From positions 1 through 64,000 of the forward strand of contig NZ_JAHWFK010000035.1 of assembly GCF_019710575.1 (NCBI RefSeq): DNA of 64,000 nt, in the 5' to 3' direction. Positions 20,140 through 28,794 of the stretch are shown piece after piece. Under the pieces are notes generated by a model that ran no database searches, was not told the origin of the DNA, and saw only the letters and a list, made by a program, of their open reading frames with translations. The position numbers were made by a program, and so were the translations under genes. The first letter of the stretch is position 1. Every line of letters starts with the position of its first letter. Origin of the DNA: Paractinoplanes polyasparticus. GTDB lineage: Bacteria; Actinomycetota; Actinomycetes; Mycobacteriales; Micromonosporaceae.

Positions 20140-20500
20140 GGTCGAACGTCGCGTCGTCGCTGTGCCGGGGAATCACGCAGGCCAGCTGGCCGCCGGGTAT
20201 CCGCAGGATGTGACAGTCGAGCCACTGGTCGATCTGCTCGGCGCCCAGCGCGATCAGGCGGGCCGTCTCGGCCTCGACGTCGTCGGTCTCGAAGTCGAGA
20301 TGGTAGCGAGCGGTGCCGTCGATCGACTGGATCGCCAGCGTCAGCCCCGGCAGCACGCCGGGCAACGACAGGAACTGCGGCTCGCCCGGCGGCGACGTGG
20401 GCGTCACCCCCAGCGCGGCCGACCAGAACGCGGCGGCGCTGCCGGTTTCCTCTTTCGGCACGTCGATCAGGATCGTGGACAGACGACTGCGATGGGCCAT
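20117..20500 (-). CDS. VOC/glyoxalase-superfamily protein
   Basis: A 127-residue single-module vicinal-oxygen-chelate protein (STILIDVPKEETGSAAAFWS at the start, YHLDFETDDVEAETARLIALG in the middle). It resembles the glyoxalase-like domain 6 group common in actinobacteria. Only some VOC metal ligands can be traced, so enzymatic activity is uncertain. ATG 20500 is preferred over a TTG four codons upstream. Its last codons lie within the terminal copy of a 34-base repeat. Confidence 0.8.
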   Translation of the reverse strand: MAHRSRLSTILIDVPKEETGSAAAFWSAALGVTPTSPPGEPQFLSLPGVLPGLTLAIQSIDGTARYHLDFETDDVEAETARLIALGAEQIDQWLDCHILRIPGGQLACVIPRHSDDATFDRLATRWT

Positions 20501-20545
20501 GCGAGCACCCAACCACAGGGGTACGACAGTTTCCGGGCGAGCTTC

Positions 20546-21088
20546 TCAGGGCGAGGGGATCAGCCACTCGTTCGACAGGAGGCCGTAGATCAGGTCGTCG
20601 GTCCACTCGCCCTTGATGTAGGTCTGCTGGCGCAGCTTGCCCTCGAGGGTGAAGCCGAGCCGTTCCAGCAGCCCGGCCGAGGCCAGGTTGCGGGCGTCGC
20701 ACTCGCCGGCCACCTTGTGCAGGCCCTGCACCCGGAAGAGCCGGTCGAGCACGGCCGTGACCGCCTCGAAGGCGTGCCCCTGCTTCTGGTGCTGCTTGGC
20801 CAGGGTGAAGCCGATCTCGGCCTGCTTCAGGTTGTCGTGCAGGTGGACCGCCACGTCGCCGACGAGCACGTGGTCGGCGGTGCGCTCGATCGCGTACTGG
20901 AACCAGCCCGGCTTGTCGGGGTCGGAGGCGATGAAGTTGGCCACCGCCGTCTCGGCCCGCAACAACGGGAACGGCGCGTCCCACGACTGGTAACGCGCGA
21001 CCTCCGGCTCCGACCGGTAGGCGGCGAGGACGGCGGCGTCCGCCGGGCGGAAGCGCCGCAGCACCAGCCTCTCGGTCGCGATCAACAT
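20546..21088 (-). CDS. RimJ/RimL-type GNAT acetyltransferase
   Basis: A 180-residue protein starting MLIATERLVLRRFRPADA, the standard opening of the RimJ/RimL/YdaF group. It has the acetyl-CoA site at AEIGFTLAKQHQKQGHAFEA and the C-terminal NLASAGLLERLGFTLEG. The target could be a ribosomal or other protein N-terminus or a small molecule. It starts 92 bases from the divergent Ser/Thr kinase gene. Confidence 0.85.
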   Translation of the reverse strand: MLIATERLVLRRFRPADAAVLAAYRSEPEVARYQSWDAPFPLLRAETAVANFIASDPDKPGWFQYAIERTADHVLVGDVAVHLHDNLKQAEIGFTLAKQHQKQGHAFEAVTAVLDRLFRVQGLHKVAGECDARNLASAGLLERLGFTLEGKLRQQTYIKGEWTDDLIYGLLSNEWLIPSP

Positions 21089-21180
21089 TCGCCGAGGATA
21101 AACCCCGACAGTGCAGGCAGGAGCCGAGACACCACCCGATACAGTGACGGCTTCTGATTTCTCCGGGACTGGGGGCGGTC

Positions 21181-22941
21181 ATGCGTCCGGAGCCACTGCG
21201 TCCGCACGATCCGGCCCGGCTGGGCTCGTACGAGCTTGTCGGCCGGCTCGGCGAGGGCGGCATGGGCACCGTCTACCTGGCGAGGACGGCTGCGGGGGCG
21301 CAGGTCGCGGTCAAGGTGGTGCGGGCCGACCTGTCGCCGGACGACGAGTTCCGCCGGCGGTTCCGCAGCGAGGTGGCGCGCGCCCGGCAGGTGCCCCCGT
21401 TCTGCACGGCCGAGGTGCTGGACGCCGACCCCGACGCGGAACACCCCTACCTCGTCGTCGAGTACGTCGACGGGCCGACGCTGGCGCAGGTGGTCGACGA
21501 GCGCGGCCCGCTCACCGCGGCCAACCTCCACAGTGTCGCGATCGGCGTGGCGACCGCGCTCACCGCGATCCACGGCGCCGGTGTGATCCACCGCGATCTC
21601 AAGCCGCGCAACGTGTTGCTCGCGCCGGGCACGCCCAAGGTGATCGATTTCGGCATTGCGCGGGCCGTCGGGGGCACCGCCACCGGCAACACCGCGCCCG
21701 AGTTCATGATGGGCACCGTGGCCTACATGGCGCCCGAGCGGTTCGGGGACGCCGACGTGCCGCTGACCGCCGCGGCCGACATCTTCGCGTGGGGCGGCGT
21801 GGTCATGTACGCCGGCACCGGGCGCACCCCGTTCGGGGGCGACTCGCCGCTGGCCACGGCCGGGCGCATCCTCACGCAGCAGCCGGATCTGTCCGGCCTG
21901 GGTGGTCCGTTGCGCGAGCTGGTCTCGTCCGCCCTGAGCAAGGACCCGGCCGACCGGCCCTCCGCCCGCGAACTGCTCGACATGCTGGTGGCCGGCCCGT
22001 CCCGGCCCGCTGCCACCGCCGCCGCCCTGGCCGGTCAGCCCGACCTGCGCGCCGCCGCCAATCAGGCCCAGTCGGTGACCGGCCTGCTGACGGCGCCTGC
22101 GCCCGGCGAGCCGCCCGCCTCCGGCGAGCCGCCCACGCCCGAGGGGCCGACCGTGCCGGTGTCGGCCGTGCCGGGCATGGTCGAGCCGGATCAGGAGAGC
22201 CGTGGCCGCCGCTGGTTCCTGCCGGCCGCGATCGCGCTGCTGGTGATGGCCGTGATCGCGGGCACGATGATGCTGGTCTTCGGCTCGCCCGCCGACCAGG
22301 TGGCCGGCCCGGGCGAGCCCGTCCCGTCGACCGCGTCGCCGCTGCCGTCGGCGCCGCCCGCGGGCCCGTTGCTGCTCGCCGACGATCTCGACCGGAACCG
22401 GTTGTGGCTCGCCAAGACCGAGCCCGACGGCAAGTCGTCGTGCGTGTTCACCGGCGGCGAGCTGCACGTCCGGATCGACGGGAAGCCGCTCTACAAGTGC
22501 CGCGGCCCGCAGGACACGCTGCCCGACGACCTCAGCATCGACGTCGGCGTCCGGCTGGTCAGCGACGGGGCGTGCGCGGCGATCTGGTACCACTTCAAGC
22601 TGCCCCGCGGCGGTCACCTCGTCCGCATCTGCCAGGACAACATCTTCGTCGGCACGCACCAGAGCGCCGAGGTCAGCGTGACCCGTACGCTGCCGCTCGA
22701 CAACCCGATCCAGGTGGGTGGCCCGCCGGTGCGCATCGGCCTGCACGTGGCCGGCGACGTGGTGACTGTGTCCCGCGACGGGGTGGCGCTGGGCGAGGCG
22801 CCGCTGGGCGACGCCGAGATCACCGGCAACCGGGTGCTGCTGGGCGTCTTCCTCGACCGCGACACACCCGACTCCGGGTCGGCCGAGGTCGCCTTCGACC
22901 ACATCGAGGTGCGGGAACCGGGCCGGCCCGGCCCCCGCTGA
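21181..22941 (+). CDS. Membrane-anchored Ser/Thr protein kinase (PASTA-less)
   Basis: A 586-residue eukaryotic-type kinase. The kinase domain (about 17-265) has the Gly-rich loop GRLGEGGMGTVY, K45 in VAVKVV, the catalytic H137-R-D139-LKPRN and D156-F-G. A Pro-rich juxtamembrane region follows. One membrane helix lies at about 345-370, and then an extracytoplasmic domain from about 395 that looks like a beta-sandwich (GGELHVRIDG, IRICQDNIFVGT-like blocks, HIEVREP end), similar to the LamG/DUF1080-type folds. The outer domain probably senses a ligand, possibly sugar. ATG 21181 follows GGGGGCGG. Confidence 0.9.
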   Translation: MRPEPLRPHDPARLGSYELVGRLGEGGMGTVYLARTAAGAQVAVKVVRADLSPDDEFRRRFRSEVARARQVPPFCTAEVLDADPDAEHPYLVVEYVDGPTLAQVVDERGPLTAANLHSVAIGVATALTAIHGAGVIHRDLKPRNVLLAPGTPKVIDFGIARAVGGTATGNTAPEFMMGTVAYMAPERFGDADVPLTAAADIFAWGGVVMYAGTGRTPFGGDSPLATAGRILTQQPDLSGLGGPLRELVSSALSKDPADRPSARELLDMLVAGPSRPAATAAALAGQPDLRAAANQAQSVTGLLTAPAPGEPPASGEPPTPEGPTVPVSAVPGMVEPDQESRGRRWFLPAAIALLVMAVIAGTMMLVFGSPADQVAGPGEPVPSTASPLPSAPPAGPLLLADDLDRNRLWLAKTEPDGKSSCVFTGGELHVRIDGKPLYKCRGPQDTLPDDLSIDVGVRLVSDGACAAIWYHFKLPRGGHLVRICQDNIFVGTHQSAEVSVTRTLPLDNPIQVGGPPVRIGLHVAGDVVTVSRDGVALGEAPLGDAEITGNRVLLGVFLDRDTPDSGSAEVAFDHIEVREPGRPGPR

Positions 22942-22947
22942 TCCCGA

Positions 22948-25317
22948 TCAGTCCTTCGACAGGCCCGCGCGGCGCAGCGCGTCGGCCATCGCCCCGCCGT
23001 TGAAGCTGGCCGGCGACTGCTGCTTCTGCTGCCGCTGACCGCCGCCCTGACGGGGTTGCCCGCCCTGACGCGGCTGGCCGCCCTGCTGCCGGGGGCGCCC
23101 CTGACCCTGGCCGCCCTGGCCGCCGCCCTGCTTGGGGCGGTCGTCGCGCGGCTTGCGGGACGGCTCGTCGGTCAGCCGCATGGTCAGCGAGATCCGCTTG
23201 CGCGCCTCGTCGACCTCGACCACGCGCACCTTGACCACGTCGCCCGACTTCACGACCTCGCGCGGGTCCTTGACGAAGGTGTTCGACAGCGCCGACACGT
23301 GCACGAGCCCGTCCTGGTGGACGCCGATGTCGACGAACGCGCCGAACGCGGCCACGTTGGTGACCACGCCCTCGAGCACCATGCCCGGCTTGAGGTGGCC
23401 GATCTTCTCGACTCCCTCGGCGAAGGTGGCCGTGGTGAAGCCGGGGCGCGGGTCGCGGCCCGGCTTGTCCAGCTCACGCAGGATGTCGGTGACGGTGAGG
23501 ACGCCGACCGTGTCGCTGACGAACTGCTCGGGCCGCAGCGCCTTCAGCAGCGGGCTGTTGCCGATCAGCGACTTGATGTCGGTTCCCGCCGAAGCCAGGA
23601 TCGTGCGGACCACCGGATACGACTCCGGGTGCACCGCGGACGAGTCGAGCGGGTCGTCGCCGTCCGGGATGCGGAGGAAGCCGGCGCACTGCTCGAACGC
23701 CTTGGGGCCGAGCCGGGCGACCTTCTTGATCTCGCTGCGGTTCTTGAACGGCCCGTTCGAGTCGCGGTGCAGCACGATGTTCTCGGCCAGGCCCGCGCCG
23801 ATGCCGGAGACCCGGGAGAGCAGCGGCGCCGACGCGGTGTTGACGTCCACGCCGACCGCGTTCACACAGTCTTCCACGACGGCGTCGAGCGACTTGGACA
23901 GCTTGGACTCGGACAGGTCGTGCTGGTACTGGCCGACGCCGATCGAGCGCGGGTCGATCTTCACCAGCTCCGCGAGGGGGTCCTGCAGGCGGCGGGCGAT
24001 CGAGACGGCCCCGCGCAGCGACACGTCCATGCCGGGCAGCTCCTGGGCCGCGTACGCGGAAGCGGAGTACACCGACGCCCCGGCCTCCGAGACCATCACC
24101 TTGGTCAGCTTGGCCTCGGGGTGGCGCTTGATCAGGTCGCCGGCGAGCTTGTCGGTCTCGCGCGAGGCGGTGCCGTTGCCGATCGCGATCAGGTCGACGT
24201 TGTGCTTGCTGGCCAGGGCCGCGAGCCGGTGGATCGATTCGTCCCACTTGTTCTGCGGGACATGCGGGTAGATCACGTCGGTCGCGACGACCTTGCCGGT
24301 CGCGTCGACCACGGCCACCTTCACGCCCGTACGGAATCCGGGGTCGAGGCCCATGGTGGCCCGGGTTCCCGCGGGCGCGGCGAGCAGAAGGTCGCGCAGG
24401 TTGGCCGCGAAGACCCGGACCGCTTCGTCCTCGGCCGCCTGCCACAGCCGTACGCGAAGGTCGGCCCCGAGGTGGATGAGGACCCTGGTCCGCCAGGCCC
24501 AGCGCACCGTGTCGAGCAGCCAGCGGTCGCCCGCCCGGCCGTGGTCGGCGATGTTGTTGCGGGCGGCGATGCGCGGCTCGAAGGTGGACTCGTCCTCGGG
24601 CTCGGGCTCCATCGTCAGGTCGAGCACGTCCTCCTTCTCGCCCCTGAACATGGCCAGGATGCGGTGCGAGGGCAGCTTTGCGTACGGCTCGGCGAAGTCG
24701 AAGTAGTCGGCGAACTTCGCGCCCTCGGTCTCCTTCCCCTCGCGCACCTTGGCCACCAGCCGGCCCCTGGTCCACATGCGTTCGCGCAGCTCGCCGATCA
24801 GGTCGGCGTCCTCGGCGAAGCGCTCGATCAGGATCGCCCGGGCGCCGTCGAGGGCAGCCTGCACGTCGGCCACCTCTTCGGTGGTGAACGCGGCGGCCGT
24901 CGCCTTCGGGTCGAGCGTGGGGTCGTTGAGCAACTGGTCGGCCAGGGGCTCGAGGCCGGCCTCACGGGCGATCTGGGCCCGCGTACGCCGCTTGGGCTTG
25001 TACGGAAGGTAGATGTCCTCCAGGCGGGCCTTGGAGTCGGCGGCCAGGATCGCCTGTTCCAGCGCGTCGTCGAGCTTGCCCTGCGAGCGGATCGACTCCA
25101 GCACGGCGGCGCGTCTGTCCTCGAGCTCCCGCAGGTAACCCAGCCGCTCCTCGAGCGTGCGCAACTGGGTGTCGTCGAGGGCGCCGGTCACCTCCTTGCG
25201 GTAACGAGCGATGAACGGCACCGTGGCCCCGCCGTCGAGCAGATCGACCGCGGCGGTGACCTGGCCGTCCCGGACGCCGAGTTCGGACGCGATGCGCTGA
25301 TGAATGGCTGTCGTCAC
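22948..25317 (-). CDS. tex: Tex family RNA-binding protein
   Basis: A 789-residue transcription accessory protein. It contains the Tex N-terminal helical region, a YqgF-like domain (GLDPGFRTGVKVAVVDATG), helix-hairpin-helix motifs (VNTASAPLLSRVSGIG) and a C-terminal S1 RNA-binding domain (GMVLEGVVTNVAAFGAFVDI). The tail after the S1 domain is an unusual Gly/Gln/Arg/Pro-rich segment with repeated QGGQPRQGG units, likely disordered and RNA-binding. The GTG at 25317 is the likely start; GTGs at 25332 and 25344 are alternatives. It is convergent with the kinase gene. Confidence 0.92.
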   Translation of the reverse strand: MTTAIHQRIASELGVRDGQVTAAVDLLDGGATVPFIARYRKEVTGALDDTQLRTLEERLGYLRELEDRRAAVLESIRSQGKLDDALEQAILAADSKARLEDIYLPYKPKRRTRAQIAREAGLEPLADQLLNDPTLDPKATAAAFTTEEVADVQAALDGARAILIERFAEDADLIGELRERMWTRGRLVAKVREGKETEGAKFADYFDFAEPYAKLPSHRILAMFRGEKEDVLDLTMEPEPEDESTFEPRIAARNNIADHGRAGDRWLLDTVRWAWRTRVLIHLGADLRVRLWQAAEDEAVRVFAANLRDLLLAAPAGTRATMGLDPGFRTGVKVAVVDATGKVVATDVIYPHVPQNKWDESIHRLAALASKHNVDLIAIGNGTASRETDKLAGDLIKRHPEAKLTKVMVSEAGASVYSASAYAAQELPGMDVSLRGAVSIARRLQDPLAELVKIDPRSIGVGQYQHDLSESKLSKSLDAVVEDCVNAVGVDVNTASAPLLSRVSGIGAGLAENIVLHRDSNGPFKNRSEIKKVARLGPKAFEQCAGFLRIPDGDDPLDSSAVHPESYPVVRTILASAGTDIKSLIGNSPLLKALRPEQFVSDTVGVLTVTDILRELDKPGRDPRPGFTTATFAEGVEKIGHLKPGMVLEGVVTNVAAFGAFVDIGVHQDGLVHVSALSNTFVKDPREVVKSGDVVKVRVVEVDEARKRISLTMRLTDEPSRKPRDDRPKQGGGQGGQGQGRPRQQGGQPRQGGQPRQGGGQRQQKQQSPASFNGGAMADALRRAGLSKD

Positions 25318-25513
25318 GACGACGATTGTCACCGACGGCGGCACTCCGTGTCCCGACGGGCCCCTTCTGTAGCTCGCAGGTGTGGCGACCGGTTTTTCGG
25401 CCCTTCGCGTTTGCCCAGTTCACAGCGCCGGGCGCCGCACTAACACAAACTCCCGTACGCACTACGCAGGAGGTACTAGAGACATCTGATCGAGGCTTTG
25501 GCAGTCTTGTCAC

Positions 25514-26233
25514 ATGACGCTTGTTGTCCGGGCGGTCGCCGCCACCGATCAGGGCCTCGTGCGGTCCAACAACGAGGACGCGGTCTTCGTCGGAAACAGG
25601 CTGCTGGTGGTGGCGGACGGCATGGGCGGCCTGCCCGCCGGCGAGCTGGCCAGCGACATCCTCGTGCAGTCGCTGAGCGTCGTCGACTCGATGCCCGACA
25701 CCGGCGAGCCCCTGCAAGACCTGATCGCCGCGCTCGAGACCGCGAACGGCCGGATCGAGGCGGCGGTGGCCGACGACGACGCCCGTGACGGCATGGGCAC
25801 GACGGTCACGGCGATCCTGCTCGCCGACGACCGGGTGGCGGCGCTCAACGTGGGCGACTCGCGCTGCTATCTCGTACGCGACGGCGAGCTGACCCAGCTG
25901 ACCCGGGACGACACCTACGTGCAGGCGCTGGTCGACCAGGGCGTCCTGAGCGCGGCCGACGCCCGCCGGCACCCGCAACGCGCCCTGGTCACCCAGGCCG
26001 TGCAGGGCGGCCCGTTCCGCCCCGCGGGCCGCATGATCCCGGTCCGCCCCGGCGACCGCTTCCTGTTGTGCAGCGACGGCCTCTCCGACTACGTGGAAGA
26101 CAGCGTGATCGCCGAGACCCTGCTGACCAACGCCGACCGCAAGACGGCCGCGGCCGAACTGGTGCACCGCACGCTCGAGAACGGCGCCCCCGACAACGTG
26201 ACGGTCATCGTCGCCGACATCACCGAGGGCTGA
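25514..26233 (+). CDS. PP2C-family Ser/Thr phosphatase
   Basis: A 239-residue cytosolic metal-dependent phosphatase. Metal and phosphate motifs are in place: RSNNEDAVF, VVADGMGG, DGMGTTVTAIL, NVGDSRCYLVRDG, LCSDGLSDYV and DNVTVIVAD. The length matches PstP-type catalytic domains without a membrane anchor. It may counteract the nearby Ser/Thr kinase, which is inference. No ribosome binding site precedes ATG 25514. A good AGGAGGT at 25468 is not matched to any start. The gene overlaps the convergent MFS gene by 14 bases. Confidence 0.9.
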   Translation: MTLVVRAVAATDQGLVRSNNEDAVFVGNRLLVVADGMGGLPAGELASDILVQSLSVVDSMPDTGEPLQDLIAALETANGRIEAAVADDDARDGMGTTVTAILLADDRVAALNVGDSRCYLVRDGELTQLTRDDTYVQALVDQGVLSAADARRHPQRALVTQAVQGGPFRPAGRMIPVRPGDRFLLCSDGLSDYVEDSVIAETLLTNADRKTAAAELVHRTLENGAPDNVTVIVADITEG

Positions 26234-27497
26234 TCTCGGGCAGGTCGTGCATGGTGCGCAACGGCGAGAACCAGATCCAGAGCGCGCCGAGCAAGGCGCC
26301 GACGGTCGCGATCCACAGCGAGGGGCGTACGCCGATGGTGGCGCCCAGCGCGCCGCCGAGCAGGGCGCCGATCGGGCGGATGCCGTAGTTGACGGTGCGT
26401 TGGAGGCCGGACACCACGGCCAGCATCGAGGGCGGCGTGGCAGCGGTCTGGGCGGAGCCGACGGTGATGTCGAGGATCATCACGCCCATGGCGGCCAGGA
26501 ATTCCGCGGTCACCAGGGCCAGGAAGATCAGCCAGTGCGGGCCGGACACCCACGGGATCAGGATCAACGGGGCCGGGAAGAGCAGGAAGCCCAGGATCAC
26601 CGAGGGACCGATCCCGATGCGGCGGCTCAGCGGGCCCGCCAGCGCCGCCCCGAGCAGGCCGCCGATCGAGCCCAGGCCGATGATCAGGCCGAGGGTGCCG
26701 GCCGAGAGGTGCAGGCCGGTGGTGGCATAGAGCACGAACAGCGCGGCGAAGATGTAGTTGAACAGGTTGAGCGTGGTGGCGCCGAGCAGCACGGCCCGCA
26801 GGACGGCGGAACCGGCGACGTACCGTATGCCCGCCGTCATGCCTCTGAGCTCGTCGCCGGTCTCGACCGGGGCCTCCGGGACGCGCACCCGGGCCAGGAA
26901 CAGTGCCGACGCCAGATAGGTGAAAGCGTCGGCGACCAGTGCGAACGCCGCCGACAGCCACTGCACGAGCAGGCCGCCGAGGCTCGGCCCGGCCACGAAC
27001 GAGGCGGCGCGGCTGCCGTTGAGCAGGGTGTTGGCGTCGACGTAGTCGGCCCACCGGACCAGCGAGGCGAACAGGCTGGCGTGCGCCACCTCGAACAGCA
27101 GCGAAAACGTGCCGACCAGGAACGCGATCAGGTAGAGCACCGGCAGGGTGAGCACATCGGCCCACCAGAGCGCGGGGACGGCCAGCAGCAGCACGGCCCG
27201 GCTCAGATCCGCGCCGATCATGATCCGGCGCTTCTCGGGCTGCCGGTCGGCCCAGCCCCCGGCCGGCAACGACAGGAACAGGTTCGGCAGCAGAGCCGCG
27301 GCGGTCAGGTAGCCCATCTGGGCCGGTCCGGCGCCGAGGGCGACCACGGCGAGCAGCGGCAGGGCGATGAGCGTGATCTGATCGCCGAGCAGCGACACCG
27401 TCTGCGCCGACCAGTACCGCCGGAACGCCACCTCGCGCAGCAGCCGAACCGGCCCGGACCGGCCCGCCGCCGGGTCCGCCGTCACCGGCGCGCTCAT
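26220..27497 (-). CDS. MFS efflux transporter
   Basis: A 425-residue transporter with about twelve helices of the MFS_3/enterobactin-exporter-like group: FRRYWSAQTVSLLGDQITLIALP at its start and the loop GWADRQPEKRRIM. Its start overlaps the stop of the upstream ArsR-type regulator by four bases (ATGA), so the two are one unit: a repressor and the pump it controls. The exported compound is unknown. Confidence 0.88.
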   Translation of the reverse strand: MSAPVTADPAAGRSGPVRLLREVAFRRYWSAQTVSLLGDQITLIALPLLAVVALGAGPAQMGYLTAAALLPNLFLSLPAGGWADRQPEKRRIMIGADLSRAVLLLAVPALWWADVLTLPVLYLIAFLVGTFSLLFEVAHASLFASLVRWADYVDANTLLNGSRAASFVAGPSLGGLLVQWLSAAFALVADAFTYLASALFLARVRVPEAPVETGDELRGMTAGIRYVAGSAVLRAVLLGATTLNLFNYIFAALFVLYATTGLHLSAGTLGLIIGLGSIGGLLGAALAGPLSRRIGIGPSVILGFLLFPAPLILIPWVSGPHWLIFLALVTAEFLAAMGVMILDITVGSAQTAATPPSMLAVVSGLQRTVNYGIRPIGALLGGALGATIGVRPSLWIATVGALLGALWIWFSPLRTMHDLPEISPR

Positions 27498-28126
27498 CGC
27501 TGCGCACCACCCTCGGGCGACGCTGAGCCCGGTGGGACGGCGGTGTCGGTGGCCGGCGCCGGGCCGCGCGGAATCGCCATCTGGATGAGCTCGACCGGGC
27601 GCGAGCCCGGGGGCCGGGTGGTGGGGTCGGTGGCCCGCTCGCTGAACCGGGCGGTCAGCGCGTCCATGTGCTCGAGGAGCTCGAGCAGCTCGGCCGGGGT
27701 CACGTGGACCAGCGCGTCACCGAACCCCGCCACCGCCCGCCACTCGGTGGGCTCGTCGGCCCGCACCGCGAGGTAATCCTGGGCGCGCTGGGTGAACAGT
27801 CCGAGCAGCACGCTGTTGAGCTGGTCGGCGGCGGCGCGCATGGCTGGGTCGTCGCTGTCGTCGTCCCACGCGGTGGTGCGAGCCGTCGCCGACCAGGGCC
27901 GCTCGCGGGCGTCGGCGCCCGGCACCCGCTCGACGAAGCCGTACTTGGCCAGCTGGCGCAGGTGGAACGAGCAGTTGGGCACGTTGTCGTCGAGGGCGGC
28001 CGCCGCCTGGGTGGCTGTCATCGGACCCTCGGAGCGCAACAGCCCGATCAGCCGGACGCGCAGCGGGTGCGCGTACGCCCGCAAGGTGCGGGGGTCGGTG
28101 ACCTTCAACTTCTGCGGGTCGGTCAT
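27494..28126 (-). CDS. ArsR-type winged-helix transcriptional regulator
   Basis: A 210-residue regulator. Residues 10-80 form a winged helix (LRAYAHPLRVRLIGLLRSEG, ATQAAAALDD, CSFHLRQLAKYGFVE), the ArsR-like HTH_20 type often paired with MFS exporters. The rest is a longer effector region without metal-binding cysteine motifs, so a small organic ligand is likelier than metal. A 30-base inverted repeat sits directly upstream of its ATG and probably mediates autorepression of the regulator-pump operon. Confidence 0.85.
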   Translation of the reverse strand: MTDPQKLKVTDPRTLRAYAHPLRVRLIGLLRSEGPMTATQAAAALDDNVPNCSFHLRQLAKYGFVERVPGADARERPWSATARTTAWDDDSDDPAMRAAADQLNSVLLGLFTQRAQDYLAVRADEPTEWRAVAGFGDALVHVTPAELLELLEHMDALTARFSERATDPTTRPPGSRPVELIQMAIPRGPAPATDTAVPPGSASPEGGAQR

Positions 28127-28128
28127 TC

Positions 28129-28158
28129 CTAGAGAATGCTTTAGAAAGAACTCTCTAG
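28129..28158. promoter_or_regulatory. Inverted-repeat operator of the ArsR/MFS operon
   Basis: CTAGAGA at 28129-28135 and TCTCTAG at 28152-28158 form an inverted repeat starting three bases upstream of the regulator ATG. It lies in an AT-rich patch that stands out from its surroundings. On the minus strand TTGCTA and CATTCT, 17 bases apart, could be the promoter it overlaps, giving a nearly leaderless transcript. Confidence 0.6.
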
Positions 28159-28283
28159 CAAGTTTTTTCTCAGGGTCGGCGGATCAGGGTCGGGCCAGGG
28201 CAGATCCCGATGCCGCGAGGCGGCCGCGCGGACGACCATGGATACATCAGGCCGAACGAGCCAGAAGGAATGAGAGAGACGCC

Positions 28284-28532
28284 ATGAACACCGTGCACGA
28301 CAGCATGTCCCGCCAGGGCCTCACCCGGCCGCGCGAGGGCCGGCTCATCGCCGGTGTCGTCGCAGGACTGGCCCGCCGCTTCGGGATCGACCCGTGGCTG
28401 GCCCGCCTGCTCTTCGTCGTGGTCCTGCTGGCCATCCCGGGCAGCCAGATCCTCGTCTACCCGATCCTCTGGATCCTGATGCCCTCGGAGAAGCACGCCT
28501 TCGCCACTTCCCCGTACCCGCCGGCCGTCTGA
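28284..28532 (+). CDS. PspC-domain small membrane protein
   Basis: An 82-residue protein that is essentially one PspC domain: LTRPREGRLIAGVVAGLARR, then FGIDPWLARLLFVVVLL and the second hydrophobic stretch ILVYPILWILMPSE. PspC proteins sit in the inner membrane and take part in envelope stress responses. ATG 28284 has a weak purine-rich stretch upstream. It is a single-gene unit closed by two hairpins. Confidence 0.9.
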   Translation: MNTVHDSMSRQGLTRPREGRLIAGVVAGLARRFGIDPWLARLLFVVVLLAIPGSQILVYPILWILMPSEKHAFATSPYPPAV

Positions 28533-28543
28533 CGCCCGGTCGT

Positions 28544-28577
28544 TCCGAGCCGGCAGGTCGCCCACCGCCGGCTCGGA
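28544..28577 (+). terminator. Hairpin after the PspC gene
   Basis: An 11-base perfect stem (TCCGAGCCGGC / GCCGGCTCGGA) with a 12-base loop begins 11 bases after the stop codon. Confidence 0.55.
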
Positions 28578-28602
28578 GCCCGAGAACCTGACCCTTTCGC
28601 AG

Positions 28603-28635
28603 AGGAAGCGGCCCGCATGACGCGGGCCGCTTCTT
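28603..28635 (+). terminator. Intrinsic terminator after the PspC gene
   Basis: An 11-base core stem, AAGCGGCCCGC / GCGGGCCGCTT, with loop ATGAC is extended by further pairs and followed by a pyrimidine-rich CTTCTTCGTGTT. This is the better of the two hairpins. Confidence 0.75.
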
Positions 28636-28733
28636 CGTGTTCCGGTGGCTTGAAGTCCCGGTGTGCAGCACGAACAGGATCCCCTGCAGACACCACCGAA
28701 CCTGGCTGCGGTGGCGCCTGGATGGGTTTGTTG

Positions 28734-28754
28734 CACATGCCGTAGCGGCATGTG
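28734..28754. promoter_or_regulatory. Perfect inverted repeat upstream of the MerR gene
   Basis: CACATGCCG and CGGCATGTG flank the three bases TAG. It lies 41 bases before the MerR start and overlaps a possible -35 (TTGCAC, 28731-28736). A dyad in this position is typical of MerR autoregulatory sites. Confidence 0.55.
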
Positions 28755-28794
28755 GTGGGGTCGAGGCACCACAGCACGAAAGGCTCAGTCTGCG

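Noticed and set aside
28663..28794. N-terminal extension of the MerR protein
   Set aside because: The MerR helix-turn-helix begins close to ATG 28795, and the extension would cover the operator-like dyad.
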